Assembly (NCBI GenBank): GCA_028701335.1
Contig: JAQVQY010000004.1
Coordinates: forward strand, 12,037 to 46,668
Length of the DNA stretch: 34,632 nt
Direction of reading: 5' to 3'
DNA from: Eubacteriales bacterium
Lineage (GTDB): Bacteria > Bacillota > Clostridia > Christensenellales > Aristaeellaceae
Part shown: positions 14,920 to 22,513 of the stretch, one piece after another
How positions within the stretch are numbered: the stretch's first letter is position 1
Layout of the letters: each line of letters begins with the position of its first letter
Notes under the pieces: generated by a model
Told to the model about the DNA's origin: nothing
What the model saw: the letters and a program-made list of their open reading frames with translations, nothing else
Database searches by the model: none
Translations under genes and position numbers: made by a program

Positions 14920-16342
14920 AGTCGGGTACGTAGCTTACCTTGATCAGGTTGGTGCTGACCGCCTGGGCCAAGGGGATTCCTGCCGTTAAGACCACCAGGT
15001 TGCCCGCCTTCACCAGCCCCGCCTGCTTGGCGGTGTTGATGGCCTGGTCAAAGAGCACCTCCATCACCTTTTCCTCGCCCACCATCAGGCTGGTAACGCC
15101 CCAGGAGTTGCTCAGCACCCGCCACACGGTGGCGTCCGGGGTGCAGGCGATGATGGGGATGTCCGGGCGGAAGCGGCTGAGCATATAGGCGGTGGCGCCT
15201 GTTTTGGTGACGGTGATGATGGCGTCGGCGTGCAGGTTGTAGGCCACCAGGCAGCTGGCGTGGGAGATGGCGTCGGTGACGTCGTGGGCGTCCTCATACA
15301 TGTTGTCGATGAAGAAGCGCTTTTTATAGTTGATGTCCCGCTCGGTGCGCTCGGCGATCCTGGCCATGGTGCGCACCGCCTCCACGGGGTATTTGCCGCT
15401 GGCGGTCTCCCCTGAGAGCATGATGACGCTGGTTCCGTCATAGATGGCGTTGGCCACGTCGGTAATCTCGGCCCGGGTGGGCCGGGAGTTGAACACCATG
15501 CTCTCCAGCATCTGGGTGGCGGTCACCACCTGCTTGCCGGCCATGGAAGCCACCTTGATGATGCGCTTCTGGATGACCGGGATCTCCTCAAAGGGGATCT
15601 CCACTCCCAAATCGCCCCTGGCGATCATCACCGAGTCGCAGACCTGGATGATCTCGCTTAGGTTGCTGACCCCCTCGGCGTTCTCGATCTTGGCCATGAC
15701 GCGCACGTGCCCCCCGCCGTTCTCATCCAGGAAGTCCCGCATCATCTGCACGTCATCCCGGGTGCGGACAAAGCTGGCCGCCACGATGTCAAAGCCCGTG
15801 CGGATGCCAAAGCGGATGTCCTCCTTGTCCCGTTCGGACATATAGGGGATGGACAGATGCGCCCCGGGGATGTTGATGCCCTTGCGGTTGGAAAGCGCCC
15901 CGCCTATCACCACCCGGGTCCTGATGCGGTCCTCGTTTACCTCAAATACTTCCAGTTCAATGAGCCCGTCATCCAGGAGGATCCTCCGGCTGCCCCCCAG
16001 CTCCTGGGGGAGATGGGGGTAGGAGATGGATACCTGGCCCTGGTCCCCTTCCACATCATAGGTCACCAGGTCGAACTCATCGCCTTCCCTGAGGGTAATC
16101 CCCCCGTCCCGGAACACGCCCACGCGCACCTCGGGGCCCTTGGTATCCAGGATCGCGGCCACCGGCACGCCCAGCTCATTGCGGACCTTGTTAAGCCCCA
16201 TAAAGGTGGCCAGGTGGGTCTCCTGGGTGCCGTGGGAAAAGTTGAACCGGGCCACGTTCATGCCGGCTTCTATCATCGCCCGGATGGTTTCCCGGGTGTT
16301 GGAGGCCGGGCCCAGGGTGCAGATAATCTTGGTTTTGCGCAT
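14918..16342 (-). CDS. pyk: Pyruvate kinase
   Basis: This 474-residue enzyme converts phosphoenolpyruvate and ADP to pyruvate and ATP, the last step of glycolysis. Signature segments are in the usual order: MRKTKIICTLGPAS at the N-terminus, MNVARFNFSHG with the substrate-binding Arg, the B-domain lid, the active-site block VMIARGDLGVEIPFEEIP with the conserved Lys upstream in MAKIENAEG, and TATQMLESM. The C-terminal allosteric domain is complete. The extra PEP-utilising domain present in pyruvate kinases of Bacillus and some relatives (about 585 residues) is absent. The start has AAAGGAGAGG eight bases or less upstream and a strong promoter about 40 bases before that. The sugar importer follows on the same strand. 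Confidence 0.97.
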   Translation of the reverse strand: MRKTKIICTLGPASNTRETIRAMIEAGMNVARFNFSHGTQETHLATFMGLNKVRNELGVPVAAILDTKGPEVRVGVFRDGGITLREGDEFDLVTYDVEGDQGQVSISYPHLPQELGGSRRILLDDGLIELEVFEVNEDRIRTRVVIGGALSNRKGINIPGAHLSIPYMSERDKEDIRFGIRTGFDIVAASFVRTRDDVQMMRDFLDENGGGHVRVMAKIENAEGVSNLSEIIQVCDSVMIARGDLGVEIPFEEIPVIQKRIIKVASMAGKQVVTATQMLESMVFNSRPTRAEITDVANAIYDGTSVIMLSGETASGKYPVEAVRTMARIAERTERDINYKKRFFIDNMYEDAHDVTDAISHASCLVAYNLHADAIITVTKTGATAYMLSRFRPDIPIIACTPDATVWRVLSNSWGVTSLMVGEEKVMEVLFDQAINTAKQAGLVKAGNLVVLTAGIPLAQAVSTNLIKVSYVPD

Positions 16343-16380
16343 TGGCCTCTCCTTTATAGCTTATCTCGGGTTCCCAAAAG

Positions 16381-16409
16381 AGTATAGACCATAGGACAGG
16401 GCAAATCAA
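16381..16409 (-). promoter_or_regulatory. Promoter of pyk
   Basis: On the minus strand TTGATT (16404-16409) is followed after exactly 17 bases by TATACT (16381-16386), 39 bases before the pyk ATG. Confidence 0.75.
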
Positions 16410-16488
16410 GAAAGGGTTTGTTGCCGCCCTTCATTCAACACTGCTGGAAATTGCCATAACATGGGGCATAGGAGCCGCCGCTGGCCGG

Positions 16489-16614
16489 ATGCTGACGCTG
16501 GCTGCATCCCATAGCGATGAGCAGCATGAGCGGCTGGTTGCGGCTTTCAGGGCACTGAGGGCAGGCGAAAATGCGGAGGAAGTCAAGGCGCTTCTCTCGC
16601 GCTTGGGCGGCTGA
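16489..16614 (+). CDS. Possible small ORF or decayed gene end
   Basis: A plus-strand frame stays open from before 16420 to a TGA at 16612-16614. Its last part reads like real protein: RLVAAFRALRAGENAEEVKA, an amphipathic helix, ending LLSRLGG. The only ATG is at 16489 (41 residues) and has no ribosome binding site; no ATG, GTG or TTG is found further upstream in frame. It may be the end of a decayed gene or chance. It lies between the pyk promoter and the tRNA-Arg terminator, on the opposite strand to both. Confidence 0.2.
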   Translation: MLTLAASHSDEQHERLVAAFRALRAGENAEEVKALLSRLGG

Positions 16615-16674
16615 AGCGCAGCCGCCGCGGGGCTGGCCAAAAGCTTCATGCATTTCCGGGAACCAACGAGCACA

Positions 16675-16709
16675 AAAACGCCTGAAATCGTGATGAAATC
16701 AGGCGTTTT
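16675..16709 (-). terminator. Terminator behind tRNA-Arg (could act both ways)
   Basis: AAAACGCCTGA (16675-16685) and TCAGGCGTTTT (16699-16709) form a perfect 11-bp stem with T-runs on either strand. It starts three bases past the tRNA 3' end. Confidence 0.85.
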
Positions 16710-16711
16710 GC

Positions 16712-16788
16712 TGGCGTTCCCGTCGGGATTCGAACCCAAGGCCTTTCGCTTAGGAGGCGAACGCTCTATCCAGCTGAGCTACGGGAAC
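16712..16788 (-). tRNA. tRNA-Arg (anticodon CCU)
   Basis: On the minus strand the 77-base gene starts GTTCCCGTAGCTCAGCTGG, pairs its acceptor arm with CGGGAAC, and ends in discriminator G plus an encoded CCA. The anticodon loop CTCCTAA in the stem TTCGC/GCGAA gives anticodon CCU, which reads AGG. The T arm contains GGTTCGAATCC. It lies 30 bases after the metallopeptidase-like gene on the same strand and may be processed from that transcript. Confidence 0.97.
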
Positions 16789-16818
16789 AAGGCCGCGGGG
16801 AACGCGGCAAGGCGCATT

Positions 16819-18762
16819 TTAGCACAACGCGTGGACAGGCGCAAGGCGGCCCATGGGGATGGCAGTGAGGTCCGACGCCTCAAACTCATCAAGGAAATCC
16901 TCATAGGGGACGGGGGTGATGTGGCGCTCCCAGTAGAGGGGCGGAGCGTCCTTCAGGCTTTCATAACGCTCCCTCAAAATGGCGCAAAGGTACTGGGCTT
17001 TACGCATGATGTGAGGGGAATTGAAAGCCTCCGGCAGTTCGTCCCCGGCCAGGAAGAGGGATTCAAAGATGCGCGCCCGGTCCTCCAGCGGAAAGGTGCG
17101 GGAATAGGCGTCGATGAACCAGGCATCCTCCGGATTTTCCCAGGCTTCCGGGTCATCAAAGGTATAGCGGGTGTCCGACAGCTCCAAGCCGTCTTCATCA
17201 TGGTAATCATAGTAGAAACCGGAATTTTCAGCCCCGGGCGGGCAGAGGAAAATCCAGTCAGACAGCAGGTCCCGCCCGACCGTTTCCGCGGGCATCGCCA
17301 GCCGGTCCTCAAAGAGGTGCATCAGCTCATGGGCCAGGCTTCTGGCGCCGCCCAGGGCGATGTAGCGCTCGTTCCCATGCATGGAGGCGAAGCCGCCCGG
17401 GGCAATGAGGCCATCCACCCCCCTGGTGCCGATGGGGCCTGAAAGGTAGACGGCCAGATGATCATAACCCGGCGTCAGCGTTTCCTGAAGCATCCCCGGC
17501 GGCAGGCGGTCCAGCTGCTCCTTGATGCTCATCAAGGAGACGGCCAGCGCCGGCTCCTCATCCAGAACCTGCCCATAATAAGTATCGTTCACAAAGCGCG
17601 CGCCTGCCTGGCGGATGTTGACCCGGATGCCATACTCCTCTATCAGGCTGGCCAGCGCGTCATTTTCCTCCCTGAGCCCTGATATGGTGGTCTGCGCCAT
17701 CCCGGCCGGTGCGCTGTGGGGCGACTGGCGATAGTCCCAGAGGTAGAGGCCAAAGCGGTTCAGTTCATACTGGTTGTCCGAAAGCACCGCGTAGCCCTGG
17801 TCAGAGAGCGCCACGCGGTCAAAGGTAATGGGCGTATCCCCTTGAGGCGCCTCAAGCTGCGCCACGACATTTCCTTTTTCCAGGTCAATGAGCCTCAGCG
17901 CCGGGCCCTCACCCCAGGCTTCGGTGATCAGGAGGCCCTGCTGGAAGCCCGCGACATACTCATCCTCCCGCCACGAGGAGAGGCGTATCACGCGCTCTTC
18001 GCCGGGAGCGGGCATAAAGAGGGCATCCCCGGGCCTGGTGGCATAGGCCAGGCCGCCGGTGGTCCCGATGAATCCTGCCATGACCGGGGTAAGCCGCGCT
18101 TGCCCCGAAGGGCCGACCGAAAAGAAGACCTCGTTACCCATACTGTTGGAAAACAGGGACAGCGCCTCACCCGATGGCTGAACGCCCAAAAAGCGGGAAA
18201 AATACCAGCCTGCCGGAAGCCCCGTGGGGTAAACGGCCGATTCCCCGGCCGCAAGATCAAAGCGGGTAAGGCCGGTACCCTCAAAACCGGCGCACCAGAG
18301 CGCCTGCCCTTTGGTGTCGGGGATAGCCAAATCAAAGCCGTCGGGCGGGGTAAATCGCAGGATTTCCTTCAAATCCTGGCCATAAACCGTGAGCCTCAGG
18401 TTCTCCTCGTGCAGGGTGTAGGGCTGCCCCGGCGCCCAGAAACCGATCTGCCAGATGTCGCCCCAGCCGGTGGTTTCAAGGGATATGGATTTAAGCGCCC
18501 GGGCGGAGCTTAAGTCATACAGGGTGAGGCTGCTTTCGGGCTGGTCCGGGCTGTTGCTGCGGATAAAGGCCAGCAGGTTCCCCTGCGCGGCCAGGGCCGC
18601 GTAATCCCCAAAGCCCCCGCCGGGAGAGAGTTCGTACACGTCCTCCTGAAAGGCCGGCCAGAACAGCCCCTGGAAGCGGGGCGCTGCGCCTGCGCGGGCC
18701 ACGGGCAGGATAAAAAGCACCGCCATCAGCGCAAAAAGCCACGCCTTAACCCGCCTTGCCAT
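16819..18762 (-). CDS. Secreted HExxH metallopeptidase-like protein
   Basis: With the ATG at 18762 (AAGGGGG upstream) the product has 647 residues and a signal peptide, MARRVKAWLFALMAVLFILP, with a likely cut after ARA or AGA. The first two thirds (about 25-400) contain short repeated beta-type segments such as LTLYDLSSARALKSI and LRLIDLEKGNVVAQL, which suggests a beta-propeller. The last third contains SLAHELMHLFE, an HExxH zinc motif (His478, Glu479, His482), and further on DAYSRTFPLEDRARIFE, with Glu560. A Y-S-x-T-x-P-x-E-D block after HExxH is typical of gluzincin peptidases of the lethal-factor-like group, where the Glu is the third zinc ligand. I infer a secreted zinc peptidase joined to a propeller; the substrate is unknown. 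An in-frame upstream extension is open but lacks a ribosome binding site and would bury the signal peptide. Confidence 0.75.
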   Translation of the reverse strand: MARRVKAWLFALMAVLFILPVARAGAAPRFQGLFWPAFQEDVYELSPGGGFGDYAALAAQGNLLAFIRSNSPDQPESSLTLYDLSSARALKSISLETTGWGDIWQIGFWAPGQPYTLHEENLRLTVYGQDLKEILRFTPPDGFDLAIPDTKGQALWCAGFEGTGLTRFDLAAGESAVYPTGLPAGWYFSRFLGVQPSGEALSLFSNSMGNEVFFSVGPSGQARLTPVMAGFIGTTGGLAYATRPGDALFMPAPGEERVIRLSSWREDEYVAGFQQGLLITEAWGEGPALRLIDLEKGNVVAQLEAPQGDTPITFDRVALSDQGYAVLSDNQYELNRFGLYLWDYRQSPHSAPAGMAQTTISGLREENDALASLIEEYGIRVNIRQAGARFVNDTYYGQVLDEEPALAVSLMSIKEQLDRLPPGMLQETLTPGYDHLAVYLSGPIGTRGVDGLIAPGGFASMHGNERYIALGGARSLAHELMHLFEDRLAMPAETVGRDLLSDWIFLCPPGAENSGFYYDYHDEDGLELSDTRYTFDDPEAWENPEDAWFIDAYSRTFPLEDRARIFESLFLAGDELPEAFNSPHIMRKAQYLCAILRERYESLKDAPPLYWERHITPVPYEDFLDEFEASDLTAIPMGRLAPVHALC

Positions 18763-18785
18763 ACCGCACCCCCTTGTTTTGAGCC

Positions 18786-18815
18786 AACGTATCACGTGGG
18801 CCGGGTTTGCGTCAA
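18786..18815 (-). promoter_or_regulatory. Likely promoter of the metallopeptidase-like gene
   Basis: On the minus strand TTGACG (18810-18815) is followed after 18 bases by TACGTT (18786-18791). The -35 is good, the -10 weak. It lies back to back with the strong plus-strand promoter, so one regulator could affect both. Confidence 0.45.
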
Positions 18816-18824
18816 GCAACGCGG

Positions 18825-18853
18825 TTGTCACCCTTGCGTCCACGCCTTATAAT
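18825..18853 (+). promoter_or_regulatory. Strong promoter of the DUF1292-uvrC operon
   Basis: TTGTCA (18825-18830) is followed after exactly 17 bases by a perfect TATAAT (18848-18853), 28 bases before the DUF1292 start. Confidence 0.85.
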
Positions 18854-18881
18854 GAAAGGACAACGGAAGGGAGGCGGAAGC

Positions 18882-19172
18882 ATGTCAGAAGAAGAACGCC
18901 TGGACATCATTGAGGGCATGGATGAGGACGGCAACCGGGTGATGTTGGTGGTAGAGAAATATTTCTATTACAACGGGGACGAGTATGTGCTCTTAAGGCC
19001 CCAGGATGAGGAGGAAATGCCTGCGGACAAGGCCACCCGATACGTGATGCGGGTGAGGGTGACCGAGGAGGATGGCGAGGAAATCGAGGAGTTTGAGCCG
19101 GTAGACGAGGCGCTGGCCCAGCGGCTTTTCCCCGTAATCAAGGCCCAGTGGCAGGGCGGCCAGGATGATTGA
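18882..19172 (+). CDS. DUF1292 family protein
   Basis: The 96-residue acidic protein starts at the ATG at 18882, with GGGAGG nine bases upstream. It shows the DUF1292 pattern: an early acidic strand with DEDGNRVMLVVEKYFYYNG, then a tyrosine-rich strand EYVLLRPQDE and a C-terminal EPVDEALAQRLFPVI. These small proteins are widespread in Bacillota, usually near yrrL/yrzB-type RNA-metabolism genes, and have no established function. A frame extension upstream is open but would run through the promoter. It is the first gene after a strong promoter and lies 21 bases before uvrC, with no terminator between them. Confidence 0.88.
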   Translation: MSEEERLDIIEGMDEDGNRVMLVVEKYFYYNGDEYVLLRPQDEEEMPADKATRYVMRVRVTEEDGEEIEEFEPVDEALAQRLFPVIKAQWQGGQDD

Positions 19173-19193
19173 CCCGGGGAACCCATTTTATTA

Positions 19194-21032
19194 ATGACTG
19201 ATGAGCTGAAAACCAAGCTGGCGCTCCTGCCCGCTTCTCCCGGCTGCTACCTGTTCAAGCAGGGGGAGCAGATCCTCTATGTGGGCAAGGCTGTGAACCT
19301 GCAAAACCGGGTGCGCAGCTATTTCGCCGCCAATATCCCCTCCCCCAAGGTGCGGGCGCTGATGGCCCGGGTGGACGACCTGGAGGTGATCCTGGCGGCC
19401 AGTGAGCTGGAAGCGCTGATGCTGGAGAGCAACCTCATCAAGCTGCACCGCCCCTATTACAACATCAAACTGACCGATGACAAAAACTACCCCTATATCC
19501 GCATCACCCTGAACGAGCCTTACCCCAGGCTGGGCGTGGCGCGCAAGGTGGAGGATGACGGGGCGAAGTACTTTGGCCCCTACATCGGCACCGGGGCCAT
19601 CCGGCAGGTGATGGGGCTTTTGCGAAAAGTCTTCCCCATGCGCACCTGCCACTTGAATCTCCCCCTGCCCCGGCCACAGAGGCCCTGCCTGAGCTATGAA
19701 CTGGGGCAGTGCCTGGGCCCGTGCGGGGAGAAATGCACGCTGGAGGAATACCGCCAGGTGGCCGAGGAGACGGTGGCGTTCCTGAAGGGGCGCTATAAGC
19801 CTGTGGTGGATAAGCTGACCCGGATGATGGAGCAGGCGGCGTTGGAACTGCAGTTTGAGCGGGCGGCGGAACTCAGGGATGCCATTAAGGATGTGGAGGG
19901 CCTCATGGCACGCCAGAACGCCCAGCAGGTGGTGGGCGTGGACCAGGATGTGATCGCCGCGGCCCAGGACGGGCTGGACGCCATGGCCCAGGTGCTCCTG
20001 GTGCGCGGCGGCAAGATGATCTCCGCTGAGTCCTTCGCCCTGCCCCGGGAGGGGGCCGAGCCGCTGGAAGAGGTGGTTTCCGCCTTTATCCAGCAGTATT
20101 ACGAAGGCCGCCAGCCCCCCCGGGAAGTGGTGGCCCAGGCAGCGGACGACGCGCAGGTCCTGGAGGCGTGGCTCAAGGACAAGCGCGGGGACGCCTTTAC
20201 CCTCACCATCCCCCAGCGCGGGGGCAAGCGGCAGCTGGTGGAAAACGCCCTGGAAAACGCCCGGGACGCGTTGACCCGCCGGAACGCCCGGGACCAGGTG
20301 GTCTTTGAGCGCACCATCGGCGCCAGCCGGGAGCTGGCCGCCGCGCTCATCCTGCCGGAAGTGCCACGGCGCATCGAGGGCTTTGACATCTCCAACACCC
20401 AGGGCGCCCAGTCAGTGGCCAGCATGGTGGTGTTTATCGACGGGGAACCGGCGAAGAAGGAATACCGCCACTTCCGCATCAGGACGGTGGAGGGCATTGA
20501 TGACTTCGCCAGCATGAACGAGGTGCTGGAGCGCAGATTGAAGCGTTCTTTGCCAGGCCTGGAGAAACTCTGGCCGAAGCCTGATTTGATATTGGTGGAC
20601 GGGGGGCCGGAGCAACTGGCCTCTGCCCTCAGGGCCCGGGACGGCCTGGGGCTGGATATCCCCATATTCGGCCTGGCCAAGCGGATGGAGGAGATCTATC
20701 TGCCAAACGAGAGCGAGCCCATCCTGTTGGATCGGCACTCCCCGGCCCTGCACCTGATCCAGCGCATCCGGGATGAGGCGCACCGCTTTGCCATCACCCA
20801 CCACCGCAGCCTCCGCAGCAAAGCCACGGTGCGCTCGCGCCTGGAGGAGGTGCCGGGCATCGGCCCGGCCCGCAGGCGCGCGCTGCTGGCGGCCTTCCGC
20901 AGCATCAGGGGCGTATCTGAGCAAAGCGCGGAGGAGCTGGCAAAGGTCAAGGGCATGACCCGGGAGGCGGCGCAGAGGCTGTATGGCGCGCTGCACGAAA
21001 AGCCAGGGCAGGGAGATATACAGGATGCATGA
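19194..21032 (+). CDS. uvrC: UvrC, excinuclease ABC subunit C
   Basis: The 612-residue nuclease makes both cuts around a DNA lesion in nucleotide excision repair together with UvrA and UvrB. Order of domains: GIY-YIG nuclease at about 12-90 (PGCYLFKQGEQILYVGKA); a cysteine block with Cys152, Cys165, Cys173 and Cys177 spaced as in the iron-sulphur cluster of E. coli UvrC, plus an extra Cys181; UVR segment for UvrB contact at about 205-240; RNase H-like second nuclease (RRIEGFDISNTQGAQSVASM, later LILVDGGPEQL); and helix-hairpin-helix DNA-binding motifs at the C-terminus (VPGIGPARRRALLAAF). Length is normal. The start codon has only a weak ribosome binding site, so coupling to the upstream gene is possible. 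The next gene overlaps its end by 8 bases. Confidence 0.97.
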   Translation: MTDELKTKLALLPASPGCYLFKQGEQILYVGKAVNLQNRVRSYFAANIPSPKVRALMARVDDLEVILAASELEALMLESNLIKLHRPYYNIKLTDDKNYPYIRITLNEPYPRLGVARKVEDDGAKYFGPYIGTGAIRQVMGLLRKVFPMRTCHLNLPLPRPQRPCLSYELGQCLGPCGEKCTLEEYRQVAEETVAFLKGRYKPVVDKLTRMMEQAALELQFERAAELRDAIKDVEGLMARQNAQQVVGVDQDVIAAAQDGLDAMAQVLLVRGGKMISAESFALPREGAEPLEEVVSAFIQQYYEGRQPPREVVAQAADDAQVLEAWLKDKRGDAFTLTIPQRGGKRQLVENALENARDALTRRNARDQVVFERTIGASRELAAALILPEVPRRIEGFDISNTQGAQSVASMVVFIDGEPAKKEYRHFRIRTVEGIDDFASMNEVLERRLKRSLPGLEKLWPKPDLILVDGGPEQLASALRARDGLGLDIPIFGLAKRMEEIYLPNESEPILLDRHSPALHLIQRIRDEAHRFAITHHRSLRSKATVRSRLEEVPGIGPARRRALLAAFRSIRGVSEQSAEELAKVKGMTREAAQRLYGALHEKPGQGDIQDA

Positions 21033-22497
21033 AAAACAAAGGACCAATCGTTTGATTGATAAGCGGCGCCGCTGGCGGGCTGTGTTGGCGGGGTTCCTGG
21101 CGGGGGTGTTCCTGCTTTCCCCGGTGTTGGCGGAGACCGGCGGCCTGGCGGGGGAAGCCAGCCTGGAGATCGCCGCCTGGCCGGACCTGGCCCAGGAATC
21201 CTTTTTGGCCATGCAGGAGTGGCTGAGCGGCTTAAGCCTTAAGCTGTATGCCGGGGAGGGCCGGAGCGCCTTCACCCTGCTTGACTCAGGGCGGGAGGTG
21301 CTGAGGGCTGACAGCCGGCAGGCAGGCGGGGAGCACAGCCTCCTGCTCACGGTGCCGGGGGCGCTTGCCCCCACGGAATACCTGGGGACCCTGGACGCGC
21401 AGCCCCTGGAGACGCTTTTTGGTGCGCCGGCGCTGCCGGATTTTACCGGCATCCCCGAAGCCCTGCCGGGCCTCACCCAGGCGCTGCTGGAAGGGCTAAA
21501 GCCTTTTGAGGTGAGCCAGGCCACCAGGACCACCATTAAAAGGGTGGGCCGCGCGGAAAGCCGGCTGAACCATGCCCTGAGCGCAGATGAGGCCAACGCT
21601 TGGTGGCAGGCGGCCCTGCCCAATGTGCGGGTGATTGTTCAGGAGGGCATGGCAGGCCTTCCCCGCGCCTGGCGGGAAAAAGCGGACCAGGCCCTGTCCA
21701 CCTTCCGGTTTACGGGTAAACTCACCTTACGGCGCCTGCTGGACGAGGCAGAAGGCGATCTGGGATTTCAGGTGACGGCCGGGATCGAGGTTTTTGGCGA
21801 GGCCAGGAAATTGGACCTCACCGCGGGTTACCGGGCGGAAACGGGCTTGTACATCAGCTTTAAACTCCCCGCGGCCCGGGGGCGGGACAAGCTGGAAGCG
21901 CTGGTTTCCCTGGCTTTCACCCAAAAGGAGGATGTGTCACACATCAAAGGGGATTACAGCCTGAGCGAAGTGCTGGAAGGGGACAAGCGTGTCCTGAGCG
22001 GCAAGATCGACCTGGCCCGGACCCCTGAGCCAGGGGGCGGGCGCCTGACGGGTACGCTGACAGTCCTGGCCCGCTATGCCGGCAGCGTGACGCTCAAGCG
22101 GGATCACCTCCTGAAGCCTGATGTTATGCTGCTGGCGGATGGGATAGCCGGGACGCTCAACTGGACGGAAGCCGAGGGGAAAACGGCGCTGAGGGATTTG
22201 ACGCTCAGCCTTCGTTTGAGCCCGGGGGCGGCGCCGGAGGAGACAGCGCCCCAGGCCCGGGTGGACTTAAGGGAAGCGCCCCAGGCGGCACGGGAACACG
22301 CCGCCCGGCAGGCGGCTGAGGCGCTGGTACCTTATCTTCAGGAGAGGACGCTCCAGATGCCACAGGATACCCGGCTATTGGTTTTACACGATTGGGGGCG
22401 TGTGCGCCGCGCCTTGATGGAGAGCAGCACACAGCTGCTCCCGGGCAGCGGACCAGGCGCCTACACCGTGACGGAAGACACGGACACTCTACCCTAA
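21025..22497 (+). CDS. Secreted protein of unknown function
   Basis: I do not recognise this 490-residue protein. The ATG at 21025 overlaps the end of uvrC and has GGGAG nine bases upstream. A basic N-terminus (DKRRRW) and hydrophobic stretch VLAGFLAGVFLLSPVLA form a signal peptide cut near residue 40. The mature part has no cysteine. It contains many short alternating strands in the middle (about 240-420, e.g. LDLTAGYRAETGLYISFKLP and GRLTGTLTVLARYAG) and a more helical end (about 430-465), suggesting a beta-rich extracellular domain. The next gene encodes another cysteine-free secreted protein of similar size and layout, which suggests the two work together or are distant paralogues. Position after uvrC may be only transcriptional. 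Confidence 0.7.
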   Translation: MHEKQRTNRLIDKRRRWRAVLAGFLAGVFLLSPVLAETGGLAGEASLEIAAWPDLAQESFLAMQEWLSGLSLKLYAGEGRSAFTLLDSGREVLRADSRQAGGEHSLLLTVPGALAPTEYLGTLDAQPLETLFGAPALPDFTGIPEALPGLTQALLEGLKPFEVSQATRTTIKRVGRAESRLNHALSADEANAWWQAALPNVRVIVQEGMAGLPRAWREKADQALSTFRFTGKLTLRRLLDEAEGDLGFQVTAGIEVFGEARKLDLTAGYRAETGLYISFKLPAARGRDKLEALVSLAFTQKEDVSHIKGDYSLSEVLEGDKRVLSGKIDLARTPEPGGGRLTGTLTVLARYAGSVTLKRDHLLKPDVMLLADGIAGTLNWTEAEGKTALRDLTLSLRLSPGAAPEETAPQARVDLREAPQAAREHAARQAAEALVPYLQERTLQMPQDTRLLVLHDWGRVRRALMESSTQLLPGSGPGAYTVTEDTDTLP

Positions 22498-22513
22498 GCA
22501 AGGAGGAAACACC

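Noticed and set aside
16431-16739. Minus-strand frame of 102 codons between pyk and the tRNA
   Set aside because: It starts inside the tRNA gene and crosses the tRNA terminator; no ribosome binding site; Ser/Ala-rich shadow composition.
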